A DNA stretch of 64,000 nt from Spirogloea muscicola (taxonomy: Eukaryota; Streptophyta; Zygnematophyceae; Spirogloeales; Spirogloeaceae): NCBI GenBank assembly GCA_009602725.1, contig WELB01000060.1, positions 21,017 to 85,016 of the forward strand, written 5' to 3'. Each line of letters opens with the position of its first letter. The stretch's first letter is position 1. The translations under genes were made by a program, and so were the position numbers. This document shows positions 1 to 11,000 of this stretch, in pieces. Under the pieces are notes generated by a model that was given only the letters and a program-made list of their open reading frames with translations, had not been told where the DNA came from and made no database searches.

Positions 1-1365
1 CGGCGGCAGCGGCGCGGTGCTGCCGTCGTCTCTGCCGCCCGGCGGCCGCCACGGGCTTCTCGACGGCCCGCGGCCGCCGGGGCCGCCGTTCCTCTTCAGC
101 GACGCCAGCGGCAGCGGCCGCGGTGAGCCATGGCAGAGCGCAGCGGCGCCCACCATCGCCACCGTCGAGCGAGCTCATTGGGCTCGCGCTGGTAGCCAGC
201 TGCATCGGCGCCGCAGCTGCCGCCGCCCTTGGCACGCCTGTTCGATTCCTCAGCCCGTCGCGGCCCTGACTGTTGGCATTTCGGAATAAATGCTGCAGAC
301 GATGGCAGCGGCAGCAGCGAGGACTGGCCGTCCACGTCCTCGTCCTCGCCATCGCCATCGCCAGAGCGCGGCGGCGGCCTTGGCGTCCTGGGCGGCTACC
401 TCTCGGTGATCGGCCAGAAGCGCCGTGGCGGCGCTGGCGGCAGCCCGCTTGCCGGCGCTGCGGCGGCGTACCGGGGGGTCCGGCAGCGGCCGTGGGGCAA
501 GTGGGCTGCCGAGATCCGGGACCCCCGCGAGGGCGTCCGCGTGTGGCTGGGCACGTACGACTCCGCTGAGGAGGCGGCGCACGCCTACGACGCCGCGGCG
601 CGTTCCATCCGTGGCACCCTCGCCAAGTGCAACTTCCCGACTGCCGCGGCGGCGGGGTCTGCGGCCACGCGGCCACTGCCGTCGCCGTCGCCGTCGCCGC
701 CACCTCCTGGCAGCAGCTTCGGTGCCTGCGTGCTTGGCACCGGCCCACTTGAGGCAGACAGGGCGGTCAGCGCAGCCTCTTGTGTCAGCAGTGCGCTGCC
801 GCCGGTGGGCAGCCAGCCGCTCGCTTCGCCAGCGTCCTACTATGTCGATGGTGATGAGCTGCTCAAGCAGCGGCTGGCCAGCTCCAAGCACCGGCGCGGG
901 CCGCTGGCCAAAAAGCTGCGCGTGGAGAAAGCGGCAGCAACATCGGCGGTAGCGGCCACCTGTGGCAAGCCGGCTGTGACTGGGCACACGGTAAAGGCAG
1001 AGGGGGTGGCGGTTGCAGCCAACATGGACAGAAAAGCGCCGCCGTTGCAGCCGGACTTGTCAGATCTGTCGAGCCTCACCGAGGACGCCGGCGAGGGCTT
1101 GCTGCCGTCGTGGCAAGCTTTCCCGCCGGTCCCGTGGCTCGAGCCCGGCGGCATGGGTGGCTTCGGCTTGGGTGGCAGCAGCGCAGTTGATGATCTTCTC
1201 CTGGAGCTTGGCCTCGCGCCCGGCGCCGCTGACTCGCTTCACTTTATCGACAATATCGACGACCTCTGCCTCCTTGGTGACTGCGGCATCGACGCTGCCG
1301 GCGGCGCCAGCGACGATGACACCATGGAGCTCCTTGGTGGCAGTCTGGAGGCTATCATGGCCTGA
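1..1365 (+). CDS. AP2/ERF transcription factor, 5' end outside window
   Basis: This is a plant-specific DNA-binding regulator of the ERF subfamily, acting in the nucleus. Two exons are visible: one ending at 122 (donor GTGAGC) and one from 299 (acceptor CTGCAG) to the TGA ending at 1365. They join in phase 1. The AP2 domain spans bases 469-639 and starts [18 protein letters not shown]. Ala and Asp in WAAEIRD are the ERF-type residues, where DREB proteins have Val and Glu. The C-terminus is acidic with hydrophobic residues (DDLLLELGL, then many Asp), typical of an activation domain. An intron just upstream of the AP2 domain is known in some ERF groups. Upstream exon sequence runs off the window, so the start codon is not seen. 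An open frame beginning at 229 is only intron read-through. The exact ERF group is not determined. Confidence 0.9.
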
Positions 1366-2589
1366 GCAGGCGGCATGCTTGCCGACCACTTTTTGACTGA
1401 TAAACGCCTCCGCATTCTACCTGGCCCTCAATCGACAGGCTCGCCAAGCCCTTGAGCGCGCCAGCGAGCAATTTTGACCATCATATCTGCCTCAATCGCT
1501 CCTCTACTTAGACACGGGAGCCGCATTTGCTTGCCATATTAAGCTGTGGTAGCGCTAGAGCGCCACCACTAATGAGGGGCATACCATTGCCGCGACGTGC
1601 AGACGCAGCCCTGCACGCCCAGACCATTTTTAGGCTGCGCGGCCTGCCCGCCAATGCAAGGAGGTGCTCTCTGGCAACTCCGACCATGGCCTGTGGGGGC
1701 CGACGGGCCATGCCTGCCCAGAGCCGGCTTTCTTGACCACTGATGATTGTAGCTTGTGCATCACCCTTATGCGCCTGCAATCACCGCAGACTTTTTGCAC
1801 TTATGGATAGTATAGACTTATATTCCTCAAAGAATCCATTACTTATTAGGACAGTTGCTGCCCACCCGCGTGGACAATGAGCCAATTTGTGGCGTCTGGC
1901 ACTGGCATGCCCAGATTAGCCAGCCTGATGCCTCACAACTTTCTCCATTGCCCCTGATGATGTGAGCTTCACTGAATACCGACTTAAAGTGGCTTTGTGG
2001 GTCTTAAGAAGCGCATATTCTATCTCCGATTTGAGCTGGAGTTGAATGTCTGTTTAAGATTGGGGGGTCATTTCGTCCTAGGTGACCGGAGCCTTTCTAA
2101 TCCTACTTTTTGCAGAAGCCAAGCGAAGTGTCGGCTGGGGACAAATGATGTTTCAGTGACGCTACAAAGAGGAACACTAGTGTGGGTGCAGATTGGCATG
2201 GGAGTTGTCGAGGTTCTGAATGTGAGGAACGGCAATAGCGTGCAGGTGCATATGTAGAGCAGCGCACTACTTGCTCTTGCTCAGTACTCAGGTGCTAGAC
2301 CTGCCAGTCCCCTCAATTCATCTCCCCCGATGAGACATCCTGCCTAAGCTCACAGGCCTAGCACGTAACAATCGGCGAATGCGAAAGGGCCAGGAAAGGA
2401 CTGGTGGCTGGCAGTCAGTGGTGCCTTGCAGGGGCCCAAGTGTGCAACAAGGTGAAATTGGGCTCCAGTGAAAGCGGGCTCTAGGCATTCATTGGCTACT
2501 AGAAGGTGATGGGCAGGAGACGAGCTGGGCACGAGATGGGTTGCACATCAGAAAGGACACCCACTCAAACAACATCGATATAGGGCGTT

Positions 2590-3020
2590 GCTGTGAATGG
2601 CCAGCCCAAAAAAGAATAAAGCTGTCGCCCCGTTGTTGCCCATTCTTCTCTTGGCTGGCCTCTCGCAGTCTTTGCCGCGTCCAATAGTCTCCCCAGTGAT
2701 AGCCTGGAGAGACTTAGAGAGAGGCTTTCATAGCCATCGCTACCGTTGGAAGGGCTTATTTTCGTTTACTTGGGCCAATTAAGAGATGGGGGGGGACGGA
2801 AGGCTAAGTAAGAGAAAATGCTATACAATGAGGGAGCCATGGCTACGCAAGGTCAGCCTGAATGAAGAAGTCGCTCTTATAAGCAGAGAAGGCGCGTGGT
2901 TCGTATGACATGAAAGGGAGGCCACATCAAGCCAACACATTGTTTAGGCAAAAGCTAGCGCAGAGACCGTGTCTACACAAAGCGAAGCCCTACGCTAAGA
3001 GGGGCTTAGGCAGCAATGCA
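2590..3020 (-). repeat. Dispersed repeat fragments (LINE-like 3' untranslated pieces)
   Basis: On the minus strand, 2597-2700 carries the recurrent GGGCTGGC...CAGCC type unit. About 2890-3020 carries a unit with the recurring words GGCCTCCCTTT and CGCGCCTTCTC. The same words recur near 3590, 26090, 28440, 36450, 36620 and 57240. At 26044-26130 this unit directly follows the stop codon of a LINE-like reading frame, so I read it as a 3' untranslated region of that element family. The element start is missing, as expected for 5'-truncated LINE copies. Confidence 0.5.
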
Positions 3021-3059
3021 AATGCCGAAGGGGGAGTTAATACCACGCGTGAGCAATAT

Positions 3060-3500
3060 ACAGATGGAGAAGCTAGCTTGGGAAGTTGGAGTGTATATCG
3101 AGTGGTGGAGGGCCTGAGTGGCCAAGTACAGAGGCAAGCACATTAACAGAAGCACATAACCTGCTGCGATAAGCTAACCCGCTCAGTAACCACGAGTTAG
3201 CACATAGAGGTGTCGCTAACCGATGCCCGAATACCGGACGGCAGTAAGGGCCCGGAAGCGCACAGACGGAGCCGGGGCAGGGGGGCCACGTCAGCGCCTC
3301 CTGGGCCTGGTCGGCCGTGCGATCGCAGCTTCCCTTTGACGGTTGTGTAGGCCCCGCGTGGCACGCTGGAGATGCTGCCAAGCGGGGGGAGCCCCGGCCA
3401 GATCGTCGGGCGACGGCGCCACCGTCTGCGGCCCGACAGCGATGGGGCGGCGACTGTCTGCGAGGTGCCTTGCTGGGTGGTACGGCAACTGAACCCGTCA
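3060..3500 (-). repeat. LINE-like retrotransposon tail, subfamily A
   Basis: Read on the minus strand, this holds a degraded copy of a coding tail (PSGIRAS-like words near 3245) followed by the shared 3' segment. The shared segment contains GTTACTGAGCGGGT, then GTGCTTGCCT.GTACTTGGCC. The same order appears at 14300-14545, 17905-18125, 26190-26625 and, reversed, 27955-28330. It is GC-rich upstream of the frame end and AT-richer after it. Assignment to a non-LTR element rests on the tail resembling the C-terminal SLQR/ALH region of plant LINE-type reverse transcriptase proteins, recalled from memory. Confidence 0.5.
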
Positions 3501-3589
3501 AGCGTCAAGAGCATGACCCAGTGTCAGGGTCAGGATCAGGGTCAGTGTCAGCGTCACAAGCTCGGATGAGATCAGGAGCCAGGGGGGGA

Positions 3590-3730
3590 GAAGGCGCGCG
3601 GTGCGCATGAAATTAAAGCGAGGCCAATTCAAGCCATTACATTGTTCAGGCAGAAAATGCAGAAAGTGCAAAGAATGCAGCGCAAAGAATGTGGCTACAT
3701 GAAAAGACGCCCTATACTAGGAGGGCCGGA
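3590..3730 (-). repeat. LINE-like 3' untranslated fragment, subfamily B
   Basis: The minus-strand words CGCGCGCCTTCTC, TTTCATGCGCACC and TTGGCCTCGCTTTAA match the block following a LINE-like stop codon at 26044-26130. Only the 3' part is present here. Confidence 0.5.
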
Positions 3731-4513
3731 GGTGCCACAGAGCGGGGGGAGCCGTGCTGACGGGGGCCATGTCGACTCGACCGGTACCGCTTGTGGAGCT
3801 GCTAGAGGAGTTGTGTCGAGCTTCAATACCCAAAAGTCTGACGAGACTTAAGGACTTTGATTGCATCTACATTGGCACACTGTGTCAGTTGCAGCATCCA
3901 AGGCGGCACCTCCGCTACCCTTCCTCGCCCATCTTAGTGTGGCGCTTTAGTGGGGTGTACGCCGAGCTCCACCGAGCTGAGTGCGCTGCCCTTGTGGCCT
4001 TCAAGCAGCAGCGTAGCTCCTCCACCTTGCCTTCAGAGGGCCGTGCTGTAGTGCGGACTTGGGCCCACTGGCAGGACCGTGAGGCCCAGCCTCCACACCA
4101 CAGCTTCAGACAGTACTTGAGGCAAAGCCGCTTCAAGCCGGCGCGTTGCTCTGGTGGGAGAGTGGCGCCCATCTTGTGGGCCTGCGGTGCTCACCCACCA
4201 CCGTCGCGCAGCAGCCTGGACAGATGCTGGCTACTGCAGCAGCCTCTTGCTAGCGCTCGGCAGCAATGGTGTCGCTGGCATGGGCGAGCTCCTGCCGCTT
4301 GTCAACACGACAGCTGATGGCCGATGCCGATGGGTTCCCGCTGCCACACGACAGCCCTGAATCTGCTCTCCGGTCCCTTCATCAGATACTCCCTTAAATC
4401 TCATGTACTCAATGGTCCTTTGGTCGAGGTCTTAAACCCTTCAATCCAACGCAATATCAAATTCAGCATTCCAGCCCCGAGTGCTTAGTCCATTACAGTA
4501 CTTAGAATCAGCA

Positions 4514-6618
4514 ATGTCTAGTGGCAAGGACGCAGCGCTGGGCTTCAAGCGCCGGCTTGGGAGCGACGACAGGATCCTGGCCAAGGTGCGGCGACTCGCC
4601 GAGGACACTCGTACGGCAATTTGCAGTGGCCCCCGCACGGTCGCCGATCTGGGCATCAGCACGGCGTGCCTCGAGGTCGTCGACCTGCCATCCGACCGCG
4701 TCGGCGCCGAGGTGGAGCGCCTCATACTCGCCGCCGCCAAGTCCATTCTCAACGGCAGCGGCTTCGGCTTCGACGTGCCCTCCCGCACGACTGCCAACCA
4801 GGTCTGCTCAACCTGCAAACTTGACCCCCTATTTCTATCCAACTCTTAAACCTGACTGACTAGCGCTGGTCCAATTCGGCCTGGTTCTGGACATGCTGAA
4901 GATAGAATGCACTGTGGTGCACATGACAAAAAGGGAGGCCGAGCCAGGACACTGATCAGGCAAGAAAATAAGGTGCAGAGGATGTGGCTACACAAAGCGA
5001 AGCCCTTGGCTGTGAGGGGCTAAGGTAACAGTGCTCAAGGTTCCGGCATTGTCCAGGCTCAGGGTCCAAGGACTAGTGATACTACTGTGAGTCCGTACAG
5101 CTCTTGGCAACATAGACACCACTGCCTCCATCATCACATTTGTCTCTTCGGGACCCTCAACCCAGAACCCAAGAGTCAGATTCTTGTATTCTCATGCATA
5201 GGATCTTTCTTGTCTGAAACTTTACCCGCACCATCCCGACGCTTAGTCTCACACCAAAGCTCTTCATCTTTCCTTTGACATTCTAATTCCTCCGCAGAGG
5301 TTGCTGGGCTGCAGATGTACGTCCCAGAGCTGGACCGCATCGTGCTCAAGGACAAAACATCCTGGCGGGCTTTTGCAAGCATCGCAACGGTGCGTAAGGC
5401 GGCCATCCTCACGCGCATCCTGCAGCTCGTGCACCAGCTCTGCGCCAAGCGCATCCACGTGACCAAGCGCGACCTCTTCTACACCGACGTCAAGCTGTTT
5501 GTGGACCAGGCGCAGTCCGACGCTGTGCTGGATGATGCGTCCTGCCTCCTCGGCTGCACACGCTCCTCCCTCAACGTTGTCGCCTCCGAAAAGGGCGTCG
5601 TTGTGGGGCGGCTTACCTTTGAGGAGGATGGCGACCTCATTGATTGCCGACGGTGTGTATGCTGGCCTTTACATGTCTACTAACCGGCATTCTTACTACC
5701 TCTGGTGTCTAATGTGTTGTCTTCATCTACGGGTTTGCATTTGGAAATGTAACGAAGAGTAGGCTGTGCATCTTGTCCTGTATGCTTTAAGCAGTAGGCA
5801 CCCTGCTAACAAAGGCCACCTTGAAAAGTATTCACCGATGCTCTTCTGAACAGGGGTCACTTCTCAGCTCTGTCAAGAGTCGCACTCGCCAGACGCTTTA
5901 TTGACCCACTACCTTGACAAGTATGTGTCACAAGAAATTCCCTAAAATCCGAGAACCACAAATGGCATTGCATGACCAGTCCACTGAAGCTGTCAACCAT
6001 TGGCTGGTGTGCAGGATGGGGGTTGGGGGCAAGGCAATACCGCCCAACATTGACAAGGTTGCAAACCTGCAGAGTGACGCGACGTTCATCCTGCTGGTGG
6101 AGAAGGACGCGGCCTTCATGCGCCTGGCCGAGGACCGCTTCTACAACCGCTTCCCCTGTGTCATCGTCACCGCCAAGGGCCAGCCAGACGTCGCTACACG
6201 CCTCTTCTTGCGCAAGATGAAGGCCGACCTGAAGCTCCCGGTGCTGGGCCTGGTCGACAGTGACCCATATGGCCTCAAGATACTGTCTGTCTACATGAGT
6301 GGCTCTAAGAACATGTCGTACGACAGCGCAAATCTCACGACGCCCGACGTCAAGTGGCTCGGAGTCCGGCCGTCGGACCTGGACAAGTACCGCATCCCGG
6401 AGCAGTGCCGGCTGCCCATGACAGAGGGCGACATCAAGACTGGCAAGGACCTTCTGGACGAGGACTTCATAAGGAAGGACCCCGCTTGGTACCGAGAGCT
6501 GGAGCTCATGGTGCGGACGCGGGAGAAAGCCGAGATCCAGGCGCTCAGCTCGTTTGGGTTTCAGTACCTCTCTGAGGTCTATCTCCCGCTCAAGCTGCAA
6601 GAGGGCGACTGGATCTAA
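4514..6618 (+). CDS. TOP6A: DNA topoisomerase VI subunit A (SPO11-3 type)
   Basis: This is the catalytic A subunit of the plant type IIB topoisomerase, which with TOP6B decatenates DNA during endoreduplication. Three exons, 4514-4801, 5315-5652 and 6015-6618, join in phase to give 409 residues, close to the usual length of about 430. The active-site Tyr lies in RDLFYTDVK (about residue 152, in the winged-helix domain). The Toprim domain shows LLVEKDAAF and VDSDPYG, the metal-binding acidic motifs. The C-terminus [14 protein letters not shown] is characteristic of the SPO11-3/RHL2/BIN5 branch rather than meiotic SPO11-1 or -2. An in-frame upstream ATG at 4481 would add 11 residues. I chose 4514 (MSSGKDAAL), but either is possible. 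Intron 1 (4802-5314) contains a repeat fragment near 4900-5045. Confidence 0.95.
4900..5045 (-). repeat. Repeat fragment in topoisomerase intron 1
   Basis: The plus-strand words AAAGGGAGGCC, CAGGCAAGA and CTACACAAAGCGAAGCCC match the order seen in reverse-oriented repeats at 2910-3010. It lies wholly inside the intron and does not disturb the splice sites. Confidence 0.45.
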
Positions 6619-8050
6619 GCTGCGCTTGGGAGGCCTTGACGCCTGCATCTGGGGCTCTCTTGCTAATGGGCTCAGCTATGCCGCCGTGCAGTAGATTGCG
6701 CGCCAAGCAGAGCCCAAGCCACTGTACCTGAAGTGACAGGACTAGTCACAGCACAGTGCCATTCAGCAATTAGGCAACTCTATCGTATCCATACAGCAGA
6801 TGCTGGTGGTCGTATTTGTGTCCTTCTTTTACATGGGGTATCTGGTGAATTATCCTTATTGCTCTTGCTCAACCAATGTAATAGCAATTAAGGGCAAGCA
6901 GTATCTTGATTCTATACTCCAAAACCCCATCAATCTGTGCCTCGTAGGATGCCCGTGCAGTATTTTGAGTATCCGGTCCAATGGGGCCAAGCTGACTACT
7001 TGCCCTGATAAGAAGCATACTGCAGGGTCATTAACATTGCATTTGAAGATTGGAGTCAGGAGTCAACTGTGCATTTTGAAGTTGGAGTCAGAAGGATGCT
7101 AGCACTGAATTTGGTAGTTGGCAAATGGACCTGCTCCTGGCAGCTCAATCAATACTTATTCACAAGCATAGATGACAAGCATTAGGGACTGGAACATCAA
7201 CACATAAAAACCAGCTGGATCTCCTGCAGATGTCGCTTCTGTGAGCACTGTGAAACCAAAGTACGGCTTGCAATATTTGGGGAGCCAGGACGTGCTTAGT
7301 TCCAGGCCTTGTGCTTGACATGCGCTGTACCACATCAACACAAGTGGCTATTCCTGCAGCGCCCCTCCAAATCTAGGATGCTCACAAACGAAAAGTCAAC
7401 CACATTGTACAGAGATATGCAGAGATATGCAAACCTTGATGACTCCAGGAGGCAGCGCGCAGCACAACTAGAACTTGTCTGTGTGTGGAGGAGCCTTGGG
7501 CTGTTCGTCTTATACTGCGACAACATTTGCAGATTGGAGAAGGGCCCAAAGGCTGTGCAAAGATCCAGGGCCAGGGGGCTTGGTATAGCCGAAACTTCTG
7601 TTGCAAGTATTGAACAGGGGCCGACTGAAGCAGCAATGTCTGCTAATGGATATTCGTGCCGAGCAGGTCTGTACAAGCAATCAGATTACTTCTGGATGCC
7701 CCCTGTGCCATCAGCTGTCAAGCAGAATGCTCTCATTCATGCTCAGGTGGCAAGCAGGTAGCAGCAAATTGGAAGCAAGTACACCTGCCAAGTGACAGGT
7801 CTTGCCTAGCTGAAGCTCCCTAATGACAACCTTGTGGCGCCAACTAAAGCCCAAAAGGTGCAGCATCCAAGGTACAGGCAGCACAAGGACTCAACGAGGA
7901 GTAGATTCTTGTGTACCCTGTTCACCCAGTTTGGAGTTTCACCAGAATGAATGGGTCATGCTTGGAACAGCAGCCGTGGCAGTCCATCTTGAAGTTGCTC
8001 GTGGTTGAACAAGGGACTAACTCTGGCAACAGCTTCTGAGGCTCCGCCCA
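6619..8050. other. Convergent intergenic region
   Basis: The region lies between the 3' ends of topoisomerase VI A (+) and membralin (-). It should contain both 3' untranslated regions. The open frames here (up to about 150 codons near 7310-7760) have no recognisable domain, and I see no repeat or RNA gene. Confidence 0.5.
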
Positions 8051-11000
8051 TCAAGTGTCGGGCTGCAGTTGCCCGCCAAGATTCTGCAGCAAGGGAGACC
8101 AGATTGACAGACGCCTCACGCTGAGGTCGCTGAGGGACTGCCAGAGCATCCGCCCGGGCCTCTGCACGCTCGCCCGCGGAGCTTCCTGCTGCATTAGTCC
8201 TGCTCCGTTAGCGTCGAGCTGACCCGCTCCAGCGCTGCTGGTCTGAGATCGCCCCGACGGCTCTGCAGGGGCGTCGTGCCGCACAGGCCTGCGCCGCAAG
8301 AGAAAGGGAGCCTGCCATGTTGCTCGCAAGGGGCTCGCAGCCTGCAGACCTGGCTGCAAGTTGCTCACTGTTGCTGCAGAGTCGTTGGGCTCGTGGACAC
8401 CCAAGCGAGCAGCTGACCCACTTCCCACTGACGGCTGTGCTCCCAGGACGTTTGGCCCATGCTCCACGGAGCCGGCACTGTTGAAGCTGACAGCGGCAGC
8501 TGGCAGGGCGTCTGTGACGTCGTTTTCTGGGGCCTGGTACCCGTGCAACCTGAAGAAAGTGCTGGACGGGGATGGGACTGGGGACGAGGCCGCCGAGCTG
8601 GCCGCCAGTAGCAGCCCCAGTGTTGAGATTGGCGCAAGTGTGCTATCCTGCTGCTGCCGCAGCTGTGGCTGCTGTTGCTGCAGTGGCGGCTGCAAGCGCT
8701 CTGATGGAACTTCCCGCGAGTCGTAGCGCTGCTCAAACACCACACCAGTGACCTGCTGCTGCTGGAAGAACCGCTGTTGGCGGCGCTGGACAGACTGCAA
8801 TGCCGGGACCTGCGCAGAAGGCCACAACATTGTCTTATGACTTGATTGTTGCAGAAGCTTCGAGTGGACTATTGGGCCATACTGGCAATATGCTATCGAA
8901 GGATAGCTCTCAACAATGAGGGAAGGATTGTTTACACAAAAGCAATGCTACAAATGTGCAGAGACGTCCTTGGTAAGCAACTTAAAGTGGAAGAAAGAAG
9001 CGGTCCTCATAGTCGATTTCACCTACCTCAAATCGGCTCCAGAAGAAAAGCACAGCATGCTGCATGAAAGCTGCTACTGTGAAGAACGCCAAATATGAAA
9101 AGCCTGGCTTGACATGCATCGTGAAATACAGCTTAGTGCATCATCTGAATAGCTTGTAAAACAACAGAATCGTGTCTTTCTGCTATAACAAGCTTCTCTA
9201 CTCTGCTGCATGTGCATTTGAGGGGTGCAGTCATGGATGTTGTTTAAGAGGTAGCTCCAGGTGTAGACAACGTTACAGTATTCAGCAATTCATTAAATGC
9301 AACCTTGCTTCTCCGCAAGGCATCATCTTCTAAGCAAGAAGTATTAGTGTGTATGTGTAGATGTGTATCAGTGTGTATGCTACTGCTCTCCAAGACGATG
9401 ACCAAGGAGGACAGTCATGGACCACAAGTAATGACCAATACACGAAAAAGGGCACAGGTCAGTCATACAATTACTCGAGTCATGTTTTTGAAATGCACTC
9501 ACCATAGGTGTACGAGAAGAAGTAGATGTGGAACAGTATGAAGTAGAGGAAGAAGAAACGTGGGAAGTACTGCATAGATAGCCGTGTCCTCATGCTGCAC
9601 ATGAACAGCATAGTAAGTAACAACAGAACAAGAAAGCCTTCAGACATACACATGAACCTGCATAGAATGTCAGAAGAAAGCTAGGGGCAAAAGACAATAT
9701 TGACAGCTGCTGTAGAGGGTGAAAATATGCCTGGCAGACCAGCTGGCAATGCACCTTATCATAGTGAATAGCTCGCACAACCACACCAAAGTAAGTATCA
9801 TAAAAGCAAGTAGTGAATCATCGAAGAACTCAAAAAGGAAGAAGAGGATGCCAATCATTATCTGCAATTGACAGTGAAAGTAGTGCATTGTCAGATGAGG
9901 CTAATGTGTCATGATCACAAGCAGGCACTAGGCCATCAATAATATTATTCCTGCTCATGTCAAGTGGATTAGTGCACTCACAGGCACAAAAACTAAGGAC
10001 TCCACCACATGGGCAAAGATTAACCGGAAGGTTGGTAGACGGTGTCGCGCATGGTGCTGCAAATGCACTGGCCACATGCGCAGAACACAGCAACGTAATC
10101 AGCGCTTCAGTCAATCTTGATGCAACACAGTACCTCACTCACATAAAATCACGTCATAGGCATGTCATAAGCTGCTCCCATGTAAGCATCTTGGCTGCTG
10201 ATGGGCTACTGTGATTCCATCTGCAGAACATGTTTCAGTATCTGTCTCCCCTTGTAGATTTCGTTCAAAATCTGATGAATGGTATGGAAGAGGGTTGCCA
10301 AGGTTTGATTTAGAAGACTGGCTGCTATGTCAGGGAAACATGCACCTGTGAACTTCAGCATGCGAGCTTGCGTCTCCCTCAAGGTAAAGGACACGGACAT
10401 AGTAGTAGTGAAGAAAATAATAAGGGAAGTGATGAGGACCCCACACTTGAATTTATATATATCTGCAAAGAGAACCACTCCCAAACAGATAAGAATGAAG
10501 TGAGAGCTAGGGCCATCAGTCTCTCTGCAATGCAATCTGCACTTATTGTTATTCTCTCACACTTAGTACTGACTAGATCGTGACATATTTATGTCATGCT
10601 GAGGGCTAGTCATCTTGCCACTTAAGGTCAACTCGACAGAAATATGCAACGAATCTATGCCTTCCCATCCAATATATGACAGCGCGAGAGAAGCTCCATG
10701 TAGTGGTCTGTCCATGGAGGGAGACTCTTGTGCTACCTACCTTCTGGCTCAGACGAAGCAACACCTCTAAGAACTGGGGCATAATTGAGATTGTACAGCG
10801 CTTTAGTTTGAACATTGTACAGAAATCCTGTGGACAAAGAGCTGCTGCTTTAGCTATCAGATGCTGATCCGCTATGCCTCGTCTGCATGACTTCATGACT
10901 TGACAAGACGAGCTTATACATTGAGGCGTCACCATGCTGATCTGGTCACAGCAAAGCGTCCTTGCAAAGTGACACAGAAAATGCAACTATGCGATGAAAG

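Larger units (their letters stand above)
1366..4513. other. Intergenic region with decayed repeat fragments
   Basis: There is no recognisable gene between the AP2/ERF stop and the topoisomerase start. The first 1.2 kb shows nothing beyond the expected 3' flank. From about 2590 to 3730 lie several reverse-oriented repeat pieces (listed separately) that recur elsewhere in the window. Bases 3740-4440 hold only short open frames with no family resemblance I can recognise. Confidence 0.6.
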
